DNA of 64,000 bases from Streptomyces sp. NBC_00271. Its GTDB lineage: Bacteria > Actinomycetota > Actinomycetes > Streptomycetales > Streptomycetaceae. Below are positions 51,080 through 61,564 of this stretch, in pieces. The notes beneath the pieces are model-generated. The model made no database searches. It saw only the letters and a program-made list of their open reading frames with translations, and was not told the DNA's origin. The stretch is taken from the NCBI RefSeq assembly GCF_036178845.1, contig NZ_CP108070.1, positions 8,432,001 to 8,496,000 of the forward strand, given 5' to 3'. Position numbers and translations under genes: made by a program. Numbering within the stretch: position 1 is the stretch's first letter; every line of letters starts with the position of its first letter.

Positions 51080-51092
51080 GTGACGACAGTCA
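51080..51092. promoter_or_regulatory. GTGACGACAGTCA element, second copy
   Basis: Identical over 13 bases to 44182-44194, in the 177-bp divergent region between the aryl-CoA ligase and the acyl-CoA dehydrogenase. It is 55 bp before the ATG of the latter. Candidate PaaX site. Confidence 0.5.
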
Positions 51093-51146
51093 ACGTCCCG
51101 CGATAGCCTGGGGTCCCGCAGTCCGACGGCGGAGAGGGAACCGGCA

Positions 51147-52517
51147 ATGCCCGCATTCTCGCTCGATCCGGCACAGACCGCCTGGTGTGCCGAGCTGCGC
51201 GCGCTGGCCGAGGAGCGGTTGCGCCCGCTGGCGGAGAAGGGCGAGCCGGGTCACGTCAACCGTGCCCTTGTCGCCGAGTTGGGCCGGCTCGGGCTGCTCG
51301 CCCGCCTGTTCACCTCGGGCGCGCTCGATCTGTGCCTGATGCGGGAGTCCTTGGCGCACGGTTGCACCGAGGCCGAGACGGCACTCGCCCTGCAGGGCCT
51401 CGGTGCGCATCCGGTGCACGCGTACGGCACCCGGGCGCAACGCGAGCGCTGGCTGCCCCGGGTCGCGGACGGCAGTGCGGTGGCCGCGTTCGCGCTGAGC
51501 GAGCCGGGCGCGGGCTCGGACGCGGCGGCGCTGGCGCTCCGCGCGGACCGAGACGCCTCCCGGGCGCCCACTTCCGCACCGGCGCCCGGCGAAGCGGCGC
51601 CCGCGGCCAGCGGGGCCTCATCCGCGGCCTCTGGAGCGGCGCCCGGAGTCGCGCCTGCGGCCCCCGGAGGCTTGCCCGCCGACCTTGGTTCCTCGCCTGC
51701 GGCCTCTGGGGTCGCTCCCGGGGCCGCCGGAGCCGTGCCCGCGGACCCCGTGCCGTCCGTCGCCGAGGGGCAGGGGACGCCCGTTGCCGAGCGTGACGGC
51801 TGGGGGAGCTGGCGGCTCAGTGGGGAGAAGTGCTGGATCTCCAACGCGCCCGAGGCCGACTTCTACACCGTCTTCGCGCGGACCACCCAGGGCGCCGGAG
51901 CCCGGGGCGTCACCGCCTTCCTGGTGCCCGCCGACCGTCCGGGCCTCACCGGCACCCCGCTCGACATGCTCTCCCCGCACCCCATCGGCGCCCTCGCCTT
52001 CGACGCCGTACCGGTGACCGCGGACGACGTGCTCGGCGAGCCCGACCGCGGTTTCCGGGTCGCGATGCACACCCTCAACCTCTTCCGCCCGAGCGTGGGC
52101 GCCTTCGCGGTCGGCATGGCGGAGGCGGCCCTCGCGGCGACGCTCACGCACACGGCCGGGCGTGAGGCGTTCGGCGGCAGGCTGAAGGACCTGCAGACGG
52201 TGGCTCACCAGGTCGCCGAGATGGCGCTGCGTACGGAGGCGGCCCGCCTGATGGTCTACGCGGCGGCAGCGGCGTACGACGAAGGGGCCCCGGACGTGCC
52301 CCGGCGCGCGGCGATGGCGAAGCTGCTGGCGACCGAGACGGCCCAGTACGTGGTCGACGCGGCCGTCCAACTGCACGGCGCCCGTGCCCTGCGCCGCGGC
52401 CATCTCCTCGAACACCTCTACCGGGAGGTCCGCGCGCCCCGTATCTACGAAGGCGCCAGCGAGGTCCAGCGGGCGGTCATCGCCAAGGAGCTGTACGCGT
52501 CGGTGGAGGCCCCGTGA
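51147..52517 (+). CDS. acyl-CoA dehydrogenase with an 80-residue low-complexity insertion
   Basis: Protein of 456 residues, about 75-80 longer than its family. Dehydrogenase sequence runs to FALSEPGAGSDAAALALRAD (about 115-134). Residues about 135-217 are an Ala/Pro/Gly/Ser tract with repeats such as ASGAAPG and SGVAPGAAG. The fold then resumes at WRLSGEKCWISNAPEADFYT (about 222-241). The C-terminal IYEGASEVQRAVIAKEL keeps the catalytic-base region. The insert lies in a surface loop of the middle beta domain. A role in beta-oxidation-like steps after ring reduction is inferred from the locus. RidA follows after 22 bp. Confidence 0.9.
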   Translation: MPAFSLDPAQTAWCAELRALAEERLRPLAEKGEPGHVNRALVAELGRLGLLARLFTSGALDLCLMRESLAHGCTEAETALALQGLGAHPVHAYGTRAQRERWLPRVADGSAVAAFALSEPGAGSDAAALALRADRDASRAPTSAPAPGEAAPAASGASSAASGAAPGVAPAAPGGLPADLGSSPAASGVAPGAAGAVPADPVPSVAEGQGTPVAERDGWGSWRLSGEKCWISNAPEADFYTVFARTTQGAGARGVTAFLVPADRPGLTGTPLDMLSPHPIGALAFDAVPVTADDVLGEPDRGFRVAMHTLNLFRPSVGAFAVGMAEAALAATLTHTAGREAFGGRLKDLQTVAHQVAEMALRTEAARLMVYAAAAAYDEGAPDVPRRAAMAKLLATETAQYVVDAAVQLHGARALRRGHLLEHLYREVRAPRIYEGASEVQRAVIAKELYASVEAP

Positions 52518-52539
52518 GCGTCGAGAGCCTGGAGGTTTT

Positions 52540-52938
52540 GTGAGCACCGAGCGCGTCAACCCGCCCGAGCTCTCCCCGCCCACCGGCTTCTCGCACGCCG
52601 TCGTCGCCACCGGCACCCGCGTGGTCTTCCTGGCGGGCCAGACCGCGCTGGACACGGACGGGAAGGTGGTCGGCGCGACCCTCCCGGAGCAGTTCGAGAA
52701 GGCGCTGACCAATCTGCTGACGGCGTTGCGGGCCGCGGGCGGCACCCCGGCCGACCTCGCGCGGGTCACGGTCTACGCCACCGATGTCGCGGACTACCGT
52801 GCGCGGGCCCCCGAACTCGGCCGCGTCTGGCGGCGGTTGGCGGGACGGGACTATCCCGCGATGGCCGTCGTCGGCGCCGCCCGCCTCTGGGACGAACAGG
52901 CCCTGGTCGAACTCGACGGCTTCGCGGTGCTGCCGTAG
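52540..52938 (+). CDS. RidA/YjgF-family enamine/imine deaminase
   Basis: Protein of 132 residues from GTG 52540 with GGAGG four bases before it. RidA fold: GFSHAVVATGTRVVFLAGQT (about 16-35), then EQFEKALTNLLTALRAAGG and the C-terminal ALVELDGFAVLP. Classical RidA proteins use an Arg near the C-terminus. The IEI-AV-region here is VVGAARLWDEQALVELDGF, so the assignment to the RidA1 branch is uncertain. Such proteins hydrolyse enamines or imines to ketone and ammonia. In an anthraniloyl-CoA pathway this would remove the amino group after ring reduction. Confidence 0.88.
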   Translation: MSTERVNPPELSPPTGFSHAVVATGTRVVFLAGQTALDTDGKVVGATLPEQFEKALTNLLTALRAAGGTPADLARVTVYATDVADYRARAPELGRVWRRLAGRDYPAMAVVGAARLWDEQALVELDGFAVLP

Positions 52939-52984
52939 CACCCCGCCCCCGGAACTTCCGGAACTCCCTGAACTCCCGGAGGGA

Positions 52985-53179
52985 CTAGGCGGCGACTGCC
53001 AGCCGCTCGGCGAACACCCGGTGCGGAGCGACCACGCTGCCGTCGGGAAGCAGTTCACCGCTGTCGTCGAAGACGATCGCGCCGTTGCACAGCAGGCTCC
53101 AGCCCTGCTCGGGGTGGGCCGACACGATGTGCGGAGCGTTGGAGTCCGCGGACGGGCACAGAGTTTGGTGGGAACACAT
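52985..53179 (-). CDS. DUF5999 family small protein
   Basis: Protein of 64 residues from ATG 53179 with an excellent GGAGGTG site. MCSHQTLCPSADSNAPHIVS, then AHPEQGWSLLCNGAIVFDD and ELLPDGSVVAPHR, is the DUF5999 signature found in most Streptomyces. The two cysteines and the histidine near the N-terminus may bind metal. Function unknown. A longer in-frame extension to 53569 exists but has no conserved content. Confidence 0.85.
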   Translation of the reverse strand: MCSHQTLCPSADSNAPHIVSAHPEQGWSLLCNGAIVFDDSGELLPDGSVVAPHRVFAERLAVAA

Positions 53180-53324
53180 GACGCACCTCCACGTCGGATG
53201 CGATGAGTGTCGACGGCGCTGTCGCCGCCTCGCATACGTAAGACCATGCTCCCGCGGCGAACTCATCGGAACCGCCGGTCGAGAAGCGTGACAACACGCG
53301 GACAACTCTCGAACGTTCCCATGA

Positions 53325-53900
<576 letters not shown>

Positions 53901-53934
53901 GCCGGCGCACGGGCGGGACGGGACGGCACACGGC

Positions 53935-53976
53935 GGGCTCGCCGGAGGACGACGCGAAGTCGTCCCCAGCGAGCCC
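53935..53976. terminator. nested hairpin between the DUF6299 gene and murA2
   Basis: Outer arms GGGCTCGC / GCGAGCCC (53935-53942, 53969-53976) enclose inner arms GGACGAC / GTCGTCC around a GCGAA loop. It sits between two convergent stops and can serve both. Confidence 0.65.
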
Positions 53977-53994
53977 CACTACCTTTCAGGCGCC

Positions 53995-55524
53995 CTAGAT
54001 GTCCCGGAACGTATCGATCTGTGCTCCGATCGAGTTGAGCCGCTCGGCCAGGTCCTCGTAGCCGCGGTTGATGACGTACACATTGCGCAGCACGGACGTG
54101 CCGTCGGCCGCCATCATCGCCAGCAGCACGACCACGGCCGGGCGCAGCGCGGGCGGGCACATCATCTCGGCGGCGCGCCAGCGGGTCGGGCCCTCGACCA
54201 GCACGCGGTGCGGGTCGAGGAGCTGCAGCCGGCCGCCGAGCCGGTTGAGGTCGGTCAGGTAGATGGCCCGGTTGTCGTAGACCCAGTCGTGGATGAGGGT
54301 CTTGCCCTGGGCGGAGGCCGCGATGGCCGCGAAGAACGGCACGTTGTCGATGTTCAGGCCCGGGAACGGCATCGGGTGGATCTTGTCGATCGGCGCCTCG
54401 AGCTTGGAGGGCCGTACGGTCAGGTCCACCAGCCGCGTACGGCCGTTGTCGGCGAAGTACTCCGGCGTGCGGTCGTGGTCGAGGCCCATCTCCTCCAGTA
54501 CCGCGAGCTCGATCTCCAGGAACTCGATCGGCACCCGGCGCACCGTCAGCTCCGACTCGGTGACCACCGCGGCGGCGAGCAGGCTCATCGCCTCGACCGG
54601 GTCCTCGGACGGCGAGTAGTCCACGTCCACGTCGATGTTCGGCACGCCGTGGACGGTGAGCGTGGTCGTGCCGACGCCCTCCACCCGTACGCCGAGCGCC
54701 TCCAGGAAGAAGCACAGGTCTTGGACCATGTAGTTGGAGGAGGCGTTGCGGATGACGGTCACGCCGTCGTGGCGGGCGGCGGCGAGCAGCGCGTTCTCGG
54801 TGACGGTGTCCCCGCGCTCGGTCAGCACGATGGGCCGGCCGGGGGAGACGGCCCGGTCGACCTGGGCGTGGTAGAGCCCCTCGGTGGCGGCGATGTCGAG
54901 CCCGAACCGCCGCAGCGCGATCATGTGCGGCTCGATGGTCCTGGTGCCGAGGTCACAACCGCCCGCGTACGGCAGCTTGAAGGTGTCCATACGGTGCAGC
55001 AGCGGGCCGAGGAACATGATGATCGACCGCGTCCGGCGGGCGGCCTCGGCGTCGATCGCCTCCATGTCCAGCTCGCTCGGGGGGACGATCTCGAGGTCGA
55101 CCCCGTCGTTGATCCAGCGGGTGCGGACGCCGATCGAGCCGAGCACCTCCAGAAGGCGGTAGACCTCCTCGATCCTGGCCACCCGGCGCAGCACCGTGCG
55201 CCCCTTGTTCAGGAGCGTCGCGCACAGCAGCGCGACACACGCGTTCTTACTGGTCTTGACATCGATCGAGCCGGACAGACGACGTCCGCCGACCACGCGC
55301 AGATGCATCGGACCCGCGTAGCCCAGAGAGACGATTTCGCTGTCCAGGGCTTCACCGATTCGAGCGATCATCTCAAGGCTGATGTTTTGGTTGCCGCGCT
55401 CGATGCGATTGACGGCGCTCTGACTTGTGCCGAGTGCCTCGGCGAGCTGCGACTGTGTCCAGCCCCGGTGTTGCCGGGCGTCACGGATGAGCTTGCCGAT
55501 GCGTACGAGGTAGTCGTCTGCCAT
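53995..55524 (-). CDS. murA2: UDP-GlcNAc 1-carboxyvinyltransferase paralogue with N-terminal HTH
   Basis: Protein of 509 residues from ATG 55524. Residues about 6-65 are an XRE/Cro-type HTH (RDARQHRGWTQSQLAEALGT, then SQSAVNRIERGNQNISLEMI). From about 75 on is a complete MurA: KTSKNACVALLCATLLNKG, the catalytic Cys190 in AGGCDLGTRTIEPHMIALRR, PGLNIDNVPF, and RPAVVVLLAMMAADGTSVLR. It transfers enolpyruvate to UDP-GlcNAc for peptidoglycan. The HTH fusion suggests a DNA-binding enzyme that may regulate itself. A dyad lies 13 bp upstream of the ATG, and no good ribosome-binding site is seen. Confidence 0.93.
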   Translation of the reverse strand: MADDYLVRIGKLIRDARQHRGWTQSQLAEALGTSQSAVNRIERGNQNISLEMIARIGEALDSEIVSLGYAGPMHLRVVGGRRLSGSIDVKTSKNACVALLCATLLNKGRTVLRRVARIEEVYRLLEVLGSIGVRTRWINDGVDLEIVPPSELDMEAIDAEAARRTRSIIMFLGPLLHRMDTFKLPYAGGCDLGTRTIEPHMIALRRFGLDIAATEGLYHAQVDRAVSPGRPIVLTERGDTVTENALLAAARHDGVTVIRNASSNYMVQDLCFFLEALGVRVEGVGTTTLTVHGVPNIDVDVDYSPSEDPVEAMSLLAAAVVTESELTVRRVPIEFLEIELAVLEEMGLDHDRTPEYFADNGRTRLVDLTVRPSKLEAPIDKIHPMPFPGLNIDNVPFFAAIAASAQGKTLIHDWVYDNRAIYLTDLNRLGGRLQLLDPHRVLVEGPTRWRAAEMMCPPALRPAVVVLLAMMAADGTSVLRNVYVINRGYEDLAERLNSIGAQIDTFRDI

Positions 55525-55536
55525 GGCGCGACCGTA

Positions 55537-55552
55537 TATCTGATGTGAGATA
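55537..55552. promoter_or_regulatory. TATCT-N6-AGATA dyad at the murA2 start
   Basis: Inverted repeat TATCT-GATGTG-AGATA in an AT-rich stretch just before the murA2 ATG. Position and symmetry fit an autoregulatory operator for the HTH of this enzyme or its promoter -10 region. Confidence 0.4.
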
Positions 55553-55649
55553 AAGAGAAACGGAGCGCATCCGTCCGGGTAGTGGGCTACAGCACACCGC
55601 ACCCGCAGGGGAGTTCGGGTGCGGCGCCGTGGCGGCACGGCGACTTCGG

Positions 55650-55847
55650 TCAGCGCTCCCGCCGACGCGTCGTGCGCCGCCAGCCGAAGGGACCCGGTAG
55701 ATCCATCGACGTGGTGCGGCGCCCGTTGCTGCTGCGGGTGTGGTGCGGTCCGTGCCGGCCGCCCGTGGTGATCGACCACGAGCGCCGGTTGATGTTCAGC
55801 CGCACCCCGGGAAGGATGCGGAAGCTCTTGCGGAACGTGAGAGGCAT
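55650..55847 (-). CDS. DUF4236 domain small protein
   Basis: Protein of 65 residues from ATG 55847 with GGGGGA upstream. It starts MPLTFRKSFRILPGVRLNIN and continues RRSWSITTGGRHGP; this is the DUF4236 pattern (Phe-Arg-Lys-Ser...PGVRLN...S). The C-terminus is very basic (GWRRTTRRRER). Function unknown. It lies between murA2 and an HTH regulator on the same strand. Confidence 0.8.
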   Translation of the reverse strand: MPLTFRKSFRILPGVRLNINRRSWSITTGGRHGPHHTRSSNGRRTTSMDLPGPFGWRRTTRRRER

Positions 55848-55965
55848 GGTTGGTCCCCCTTGGGGCAGTTCACGGCATTCCTGTCGTTTCGCGGCGCCGA
55901 CTGTGGCGCGTCCCGTTCCGAGTACCCCGAAGCGGGCGATGGTTGCCTGTGAACTCCGGGCGCGT

Positions 55966-56826
55966 TCAGCCTCGTTCGGCCGCCCCGTGCTCCACGAGTG
56001 TCTGGGTGCCGATGACCCCGAGGAGGGCGACCTGTTCGGCGTCCCGCGTTCCCGGCTCGGCCGTGTAGACCATGATGCGCAGGTCGCTGCCCGCGACGTT
56101 GAGTACGTCGCAGTCGAGTGTCAGGGGACCCAGCTGCGGATGGTCGATGGTCTTCCGCGAGGTCTCGTGGTGGCCCACGGCCTCGGACTCCCACAGCTCG
56201 GCGAACCGGTCGCTGCGCGCGCGCAACTCCTCGACCAGGCGCCGCAGCCGCTGGTCCGCCGGATACCGGCGCGCGGTCGCGCGCAGGTCGGCGACGACGG
56301 TGATCTCGAACTCGCGTCGGGCCTCGGGGGTGTGGCGGACGTGGGTGCCCGGGCCCACGAGGTTGCGCCACACCGCGTTGCGCTCGTTGCCGCGCCATCC
56401 GGACGGGTCACCCATCAGGGCCGCGTACAGCGGGTTGGCCAGCAGCAGGTTCCACGCCGCGTTGAAGACCGCGACGGGCGTTCCGGTCAGCCGGTCCAGC
56501 ATCCGGTGCACGCCGGGAGTGATGTGGGCGGGCACGGTGCCGCGTCCCGGCGGGGCCAGTCCGGCGAGATGGAAGAGGTGTTCGCGCTCGGTGCCGGACA
56601 GGCGCAGCGCCCGGCCGAGCGCCTCGACGATCTGCTCCGAGGGGTTGCTCGCCCGCCCCTGTTCGAGACGGGTCACATAGTCGACCGAGATCCCGGCCAG
56701 TAGAGCCAGCTCCTCGCGGCGCAGTCCGGCCGCCCGCCGGTGCCCACCGACGGGGAGCCCGGCCGCCTCGGGGGAGACCCGGTCCCGCCAGCGCCGGACC
56801 GTCCGTCCGAACTCCGTACTCGCCAT
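55966..56826 (-). CDS. XRE/MmyB-type helix-turn-helix regulator
   Basis: Protein of 286 residues from ATG 56826; an ATG at 56841 adds MHSGG. HTH about 30-70 (GLRREELALLAGISVDYVTR, then LEQGRASNPSEQIVEALGRA). The C-terminal MmyB-like ligand domain includes VFNAAWNLLLANPLYAALMG and the block WRNLVGPGTHVRHTPEARRE. Members control nearby oxidoreductases in response to small hydrophobic ligands, but no dehydrogenase gene is adjacent here. It is divergent from the GNAT gene at 56963. Confidence 0.88.
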   Translation of the reverse strand: MASTEFGRTVRRWRDRVSPEAAGLPVGGHRRAAGLRREELALLAGISVDYVTRLEQGRASNPSEQIVEALGRALRLSGTEREHLFHLAGLAPPGRGTVPAHITPGVHRMLDRLTGTPVAVFNAAWNLLLANPLYAALMGDPSGWRGNERNAVWRNLVGPGTHVRHTPEARREFEITVVADLRATARRYPADQRLRRLVEELRARSDRFAELWESEAVGHHETSRKTIDHPQLGPLTLDCDVLNVAGSDLRIMVYTAEPGTRDAEQVALLGVIGTQTLVEHGAAERG

Positions 56827-56962
56827 CCCCCCACTGTGCACCGGTCCGCGCGTCCGTGCCTGGTACTGGCAGTGCCAGGAACAGGCGGGGCGGACCCGTG
56901 ACCGCCCACCCCGCCCCGAGTGCTGTGTTCCCCGCTCCGGGCGCCGTCGATAGGGTGTCGCC

Positions 56963-57484
56963 GTGCCCGCGTATCCGCCGATGCCGTCACGCCTAGAGAC
57001 CGCCCGGCTGACGCTGCGGCCGTGGTCCGACTCCGATGCCGAGAGTCACAGCGCGCTCTTCGCGGAACGGGGCGACGGGCCGCTCCCGGTCGAACGGAGC
57101 CGCGAGATCATCGCGACCCAGCTCGCCGCGGCGGCGTCGACCGGCATCGCTCTGCTGCCCGTCGACCGCCGCGACACGGGCACCTTCATCGGCTACTGCG
57201 GGCTCCTCGTCGGCCGGGCCTCCCTCGACGAACCCGAGATCGCGTACGAGTTGTTCCGCGGCGCGCACGGGCACGGCTATGCGACCGAGGCGGCCTCCGC
57301 GGTGCTCGCCGCCGCGAGCACGACCGGGCGCGGGCGGGTCTGGGCGACCGTGCGCACCTGGAACGCTCCGTCGTTCCGTGTCCTCGAAAAGCTCGGGTTC
57401 GAGCGCGACCACGTCTCGGCCGACGACCGCGGCGAGCTGGTGTGGCTCACGCGCGCGCTGCCCCGGGCACGCCGGAGTCACTGA
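56963..57484 (+). CDS. GNAT-family N-acetyltransferase
   Basis: Protein of 173 residues from GTG 56963. RimJ/RimL-like: ETARLTLRPWSDSDAESH (about 12-29), IGYCGLLVG (about 75-83), then the acetyl-CoA pyrophosphate loop region IAYELFRGAHGHGYATEAAS (about 92-111) and WNAPSFRVLEKLGFERD (about 132-148). It acetylates an amine of a protein N-terminus or a small molecule; the substrate is unknown. Confidence 0.9.
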   Translation: MPAYPPMPSRLETARLTLRPWSDSDAESHSALFAERGDGPLPVERSREIIATQLAAAASTGIALLPVDRRDTGTFIGYCGLLVGRASLDEPEIAYELFRGAHGHGYATEAASAVLAAASTTGRGRVWATVRTWNAPSFRVLEKLGFERDHVSADDRGELVWLTRALPRARRSH

Positions 57485-57537
57485 CGGCAGGTCGACAGCA
57501 TGCCGGGCATGACCCGGGGGCGCCCATGTACTAGAGT

Positions 57538-57555
57538 TATCTCGACATCGAGATA
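57538..57555. promoter_or_regulatory. perfect 18-bp dyad upstream of acnA
   Basis: TATCTCGACATCGAGATA is an 8-2-8 palindrome 144-161 bp before the acnA start. It likely binds a dimeric regulator of aconitase, identity unknown. Confidence 0.6.
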
Positions 57556-57611
57556 TCTGCCGAGGTGCACCGCAGCCGCACGTTGTCATCAGGTCTGGCA
57601 GTAAGGCTTAC

Positions 57612-60413
<2,802 letters not shown>

Positions 60414-60432
60414 GCGATCCGGTACGGCGGCC

Positions 60433-60464
60433 GGGCCGCACTCCTCCTTGGAGGTGTGCGGCCC
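60433..60464. terminator. bidirectional terminator after acnA
   Basis: A 15-bp stem with one mismatch (left arm GGGCCGCACTCCTCC, loop TT, right arm GGAGGTGTGCGGCCC) lies between the convergent acnA and LuxR-type genes. Confidence 0.8.
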
Positions 60465-60491
60465 TTCGCATGCGACGGCACGTCCGCGTGC

Positions 60492-61496
60492 CTACACCCA
60501 GCCGCGCTGAGCCGCCCGCATCCCCAGCTGGAAACGGCTCGCCGCGCCCAGCCGCTCCTGCAGATCGCTCACCCGGCGGCGCAGTGTCCGCAGGCTCACC
60601 CCCAGGTGACGGGCGACCGCCTCGTCCTTCATCCCGGCGGCCAGTAGCCGGGTCAATGTCCGCTCCCCCTCGGTGAGTTCACCGTCGGAGACCGGTTGGC
60701 CGAGCGGCGTCGCCTGCTGCCAGGCCAGCTCGAAGAGCCGCTGCAAGGCGTCGGTCACCGCCGAGTGCCGGATGAGTACCGCGCAGTAGCCGCCCGCGTC
60801 CGCGGCGGTGAGCGGCAGCATCGCGGTGTGTCCGTCGACCACCAGCAGCTTCACCGGCACGGTGGGCAACACCCGTGCCTGTTCGCCGAGTTCGACCATC
60901 CGTAACGCGTGCCACAGGACGTCCGGATCCTCCAGCGCGGTGGCCGCGTAGACCGCGCGGTAGGACACGCCGCGGCTCAGCAGATCGGCCTGCAGGTCCA
61001 ACTGCGGGGTGCGCGGGGCGAGATAGGGCGGGGAGTCGAAGACACACACCTCGTGTTCGGCGCGGGCGTACAGTTCCTCCAGCCGCGCGGCGTTGGCGCC
61101 CTCGCCGTCCACCACCTCGACCAGCCGGGCGGGCCGCTCGCGCAGCAGCCCCGCGTCGTACGCCGTGGACATCTCCTGCGCGGTGGCGGCCAGCAGCTCG
61201 GACTCGGTCTCGCGGCGCCGGATCAAGGCACGGATCGCCACCCGTGGGTCGACGGCCCGCAGTCCGCCGACCGAGTCCGGCGGCTGCAGCAGACCCAGAG
61301 CCAGCAGCCGTTCGCAGGCGTCCCGGACCTGGGACCGGGAGCCGCCGGTCAGCAGAGCCCAGCCCGCCGTACCCGCGTCGGGCTGGTGCAGGACCGCCCG
61401 GTAGAGGCGTTCGTCGAAGGCGGAAACCCCCACCGCGGCCCAGGGGCTCGCGACAGGGGTCCGTCCGAGTGCCGGTTCATAAGCCGTGTTCGCCAT
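60492..61496 (-). CDS. LuxR/TrmB-type helix-turn-helix regulator
   Basis: Protein of 334 residues from ATG 61496; in-frame codons up to 61712 overlap the next gene and are non-conserved. The N-terminal winged-helix-like part (about 25-75: YRAVLHQPDAGTAGWALLTG) resembles TrmB. The central phospholipase-D-like sensor region is VCVFDSPPYLAPRTPQLDLQ. The C-terminal LuxR HTH is EGERTLTRLLAAGMKDEAVA, then RHLGVSLRTLRRRVSDLQER. Streptomyces often encodes such a regulator immediately after a subtilisin-type protease, as here (68-bp gap, same strand), so regulation of or by the protease is plausible. Confidence 0.88.
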   Translation of the reverse strand: MANTAYEPALGRTPVASPWAAVGVSAFDERLYRAVLHQPDAGTAGWALLTGGSRSQVRDACERLLALGLLQPPDSVGGLRAVDPRVAIRALIRRRETESELLAATAQEMSTAYDAGLLRERPARLVEVVDGEGANAARLEELYARAEHEVCVFDSPPYLAPRTPQLDLQADLLSRGVSYRAVYAATALEDPDVLWHALRMVELGEQARVLPTVPVKLLVVDGHTAMLPLTAADAGGYCAVLIRHSAVTDALQRLFELAWQQATPLGQPVSDGELTEGERTLTRLLAAGMKDEAVARHLGVSLRTLRRRVSDLQERLGAASRFQLGMRAAQRGWV

Positions 61497-61564
61497 GGCC
61501 CGGCACGGTAGAGGATCTTTGTTAAGCCTGTTGCACCGCTGTGAGCAGTGATCCTGTTTCAGGC

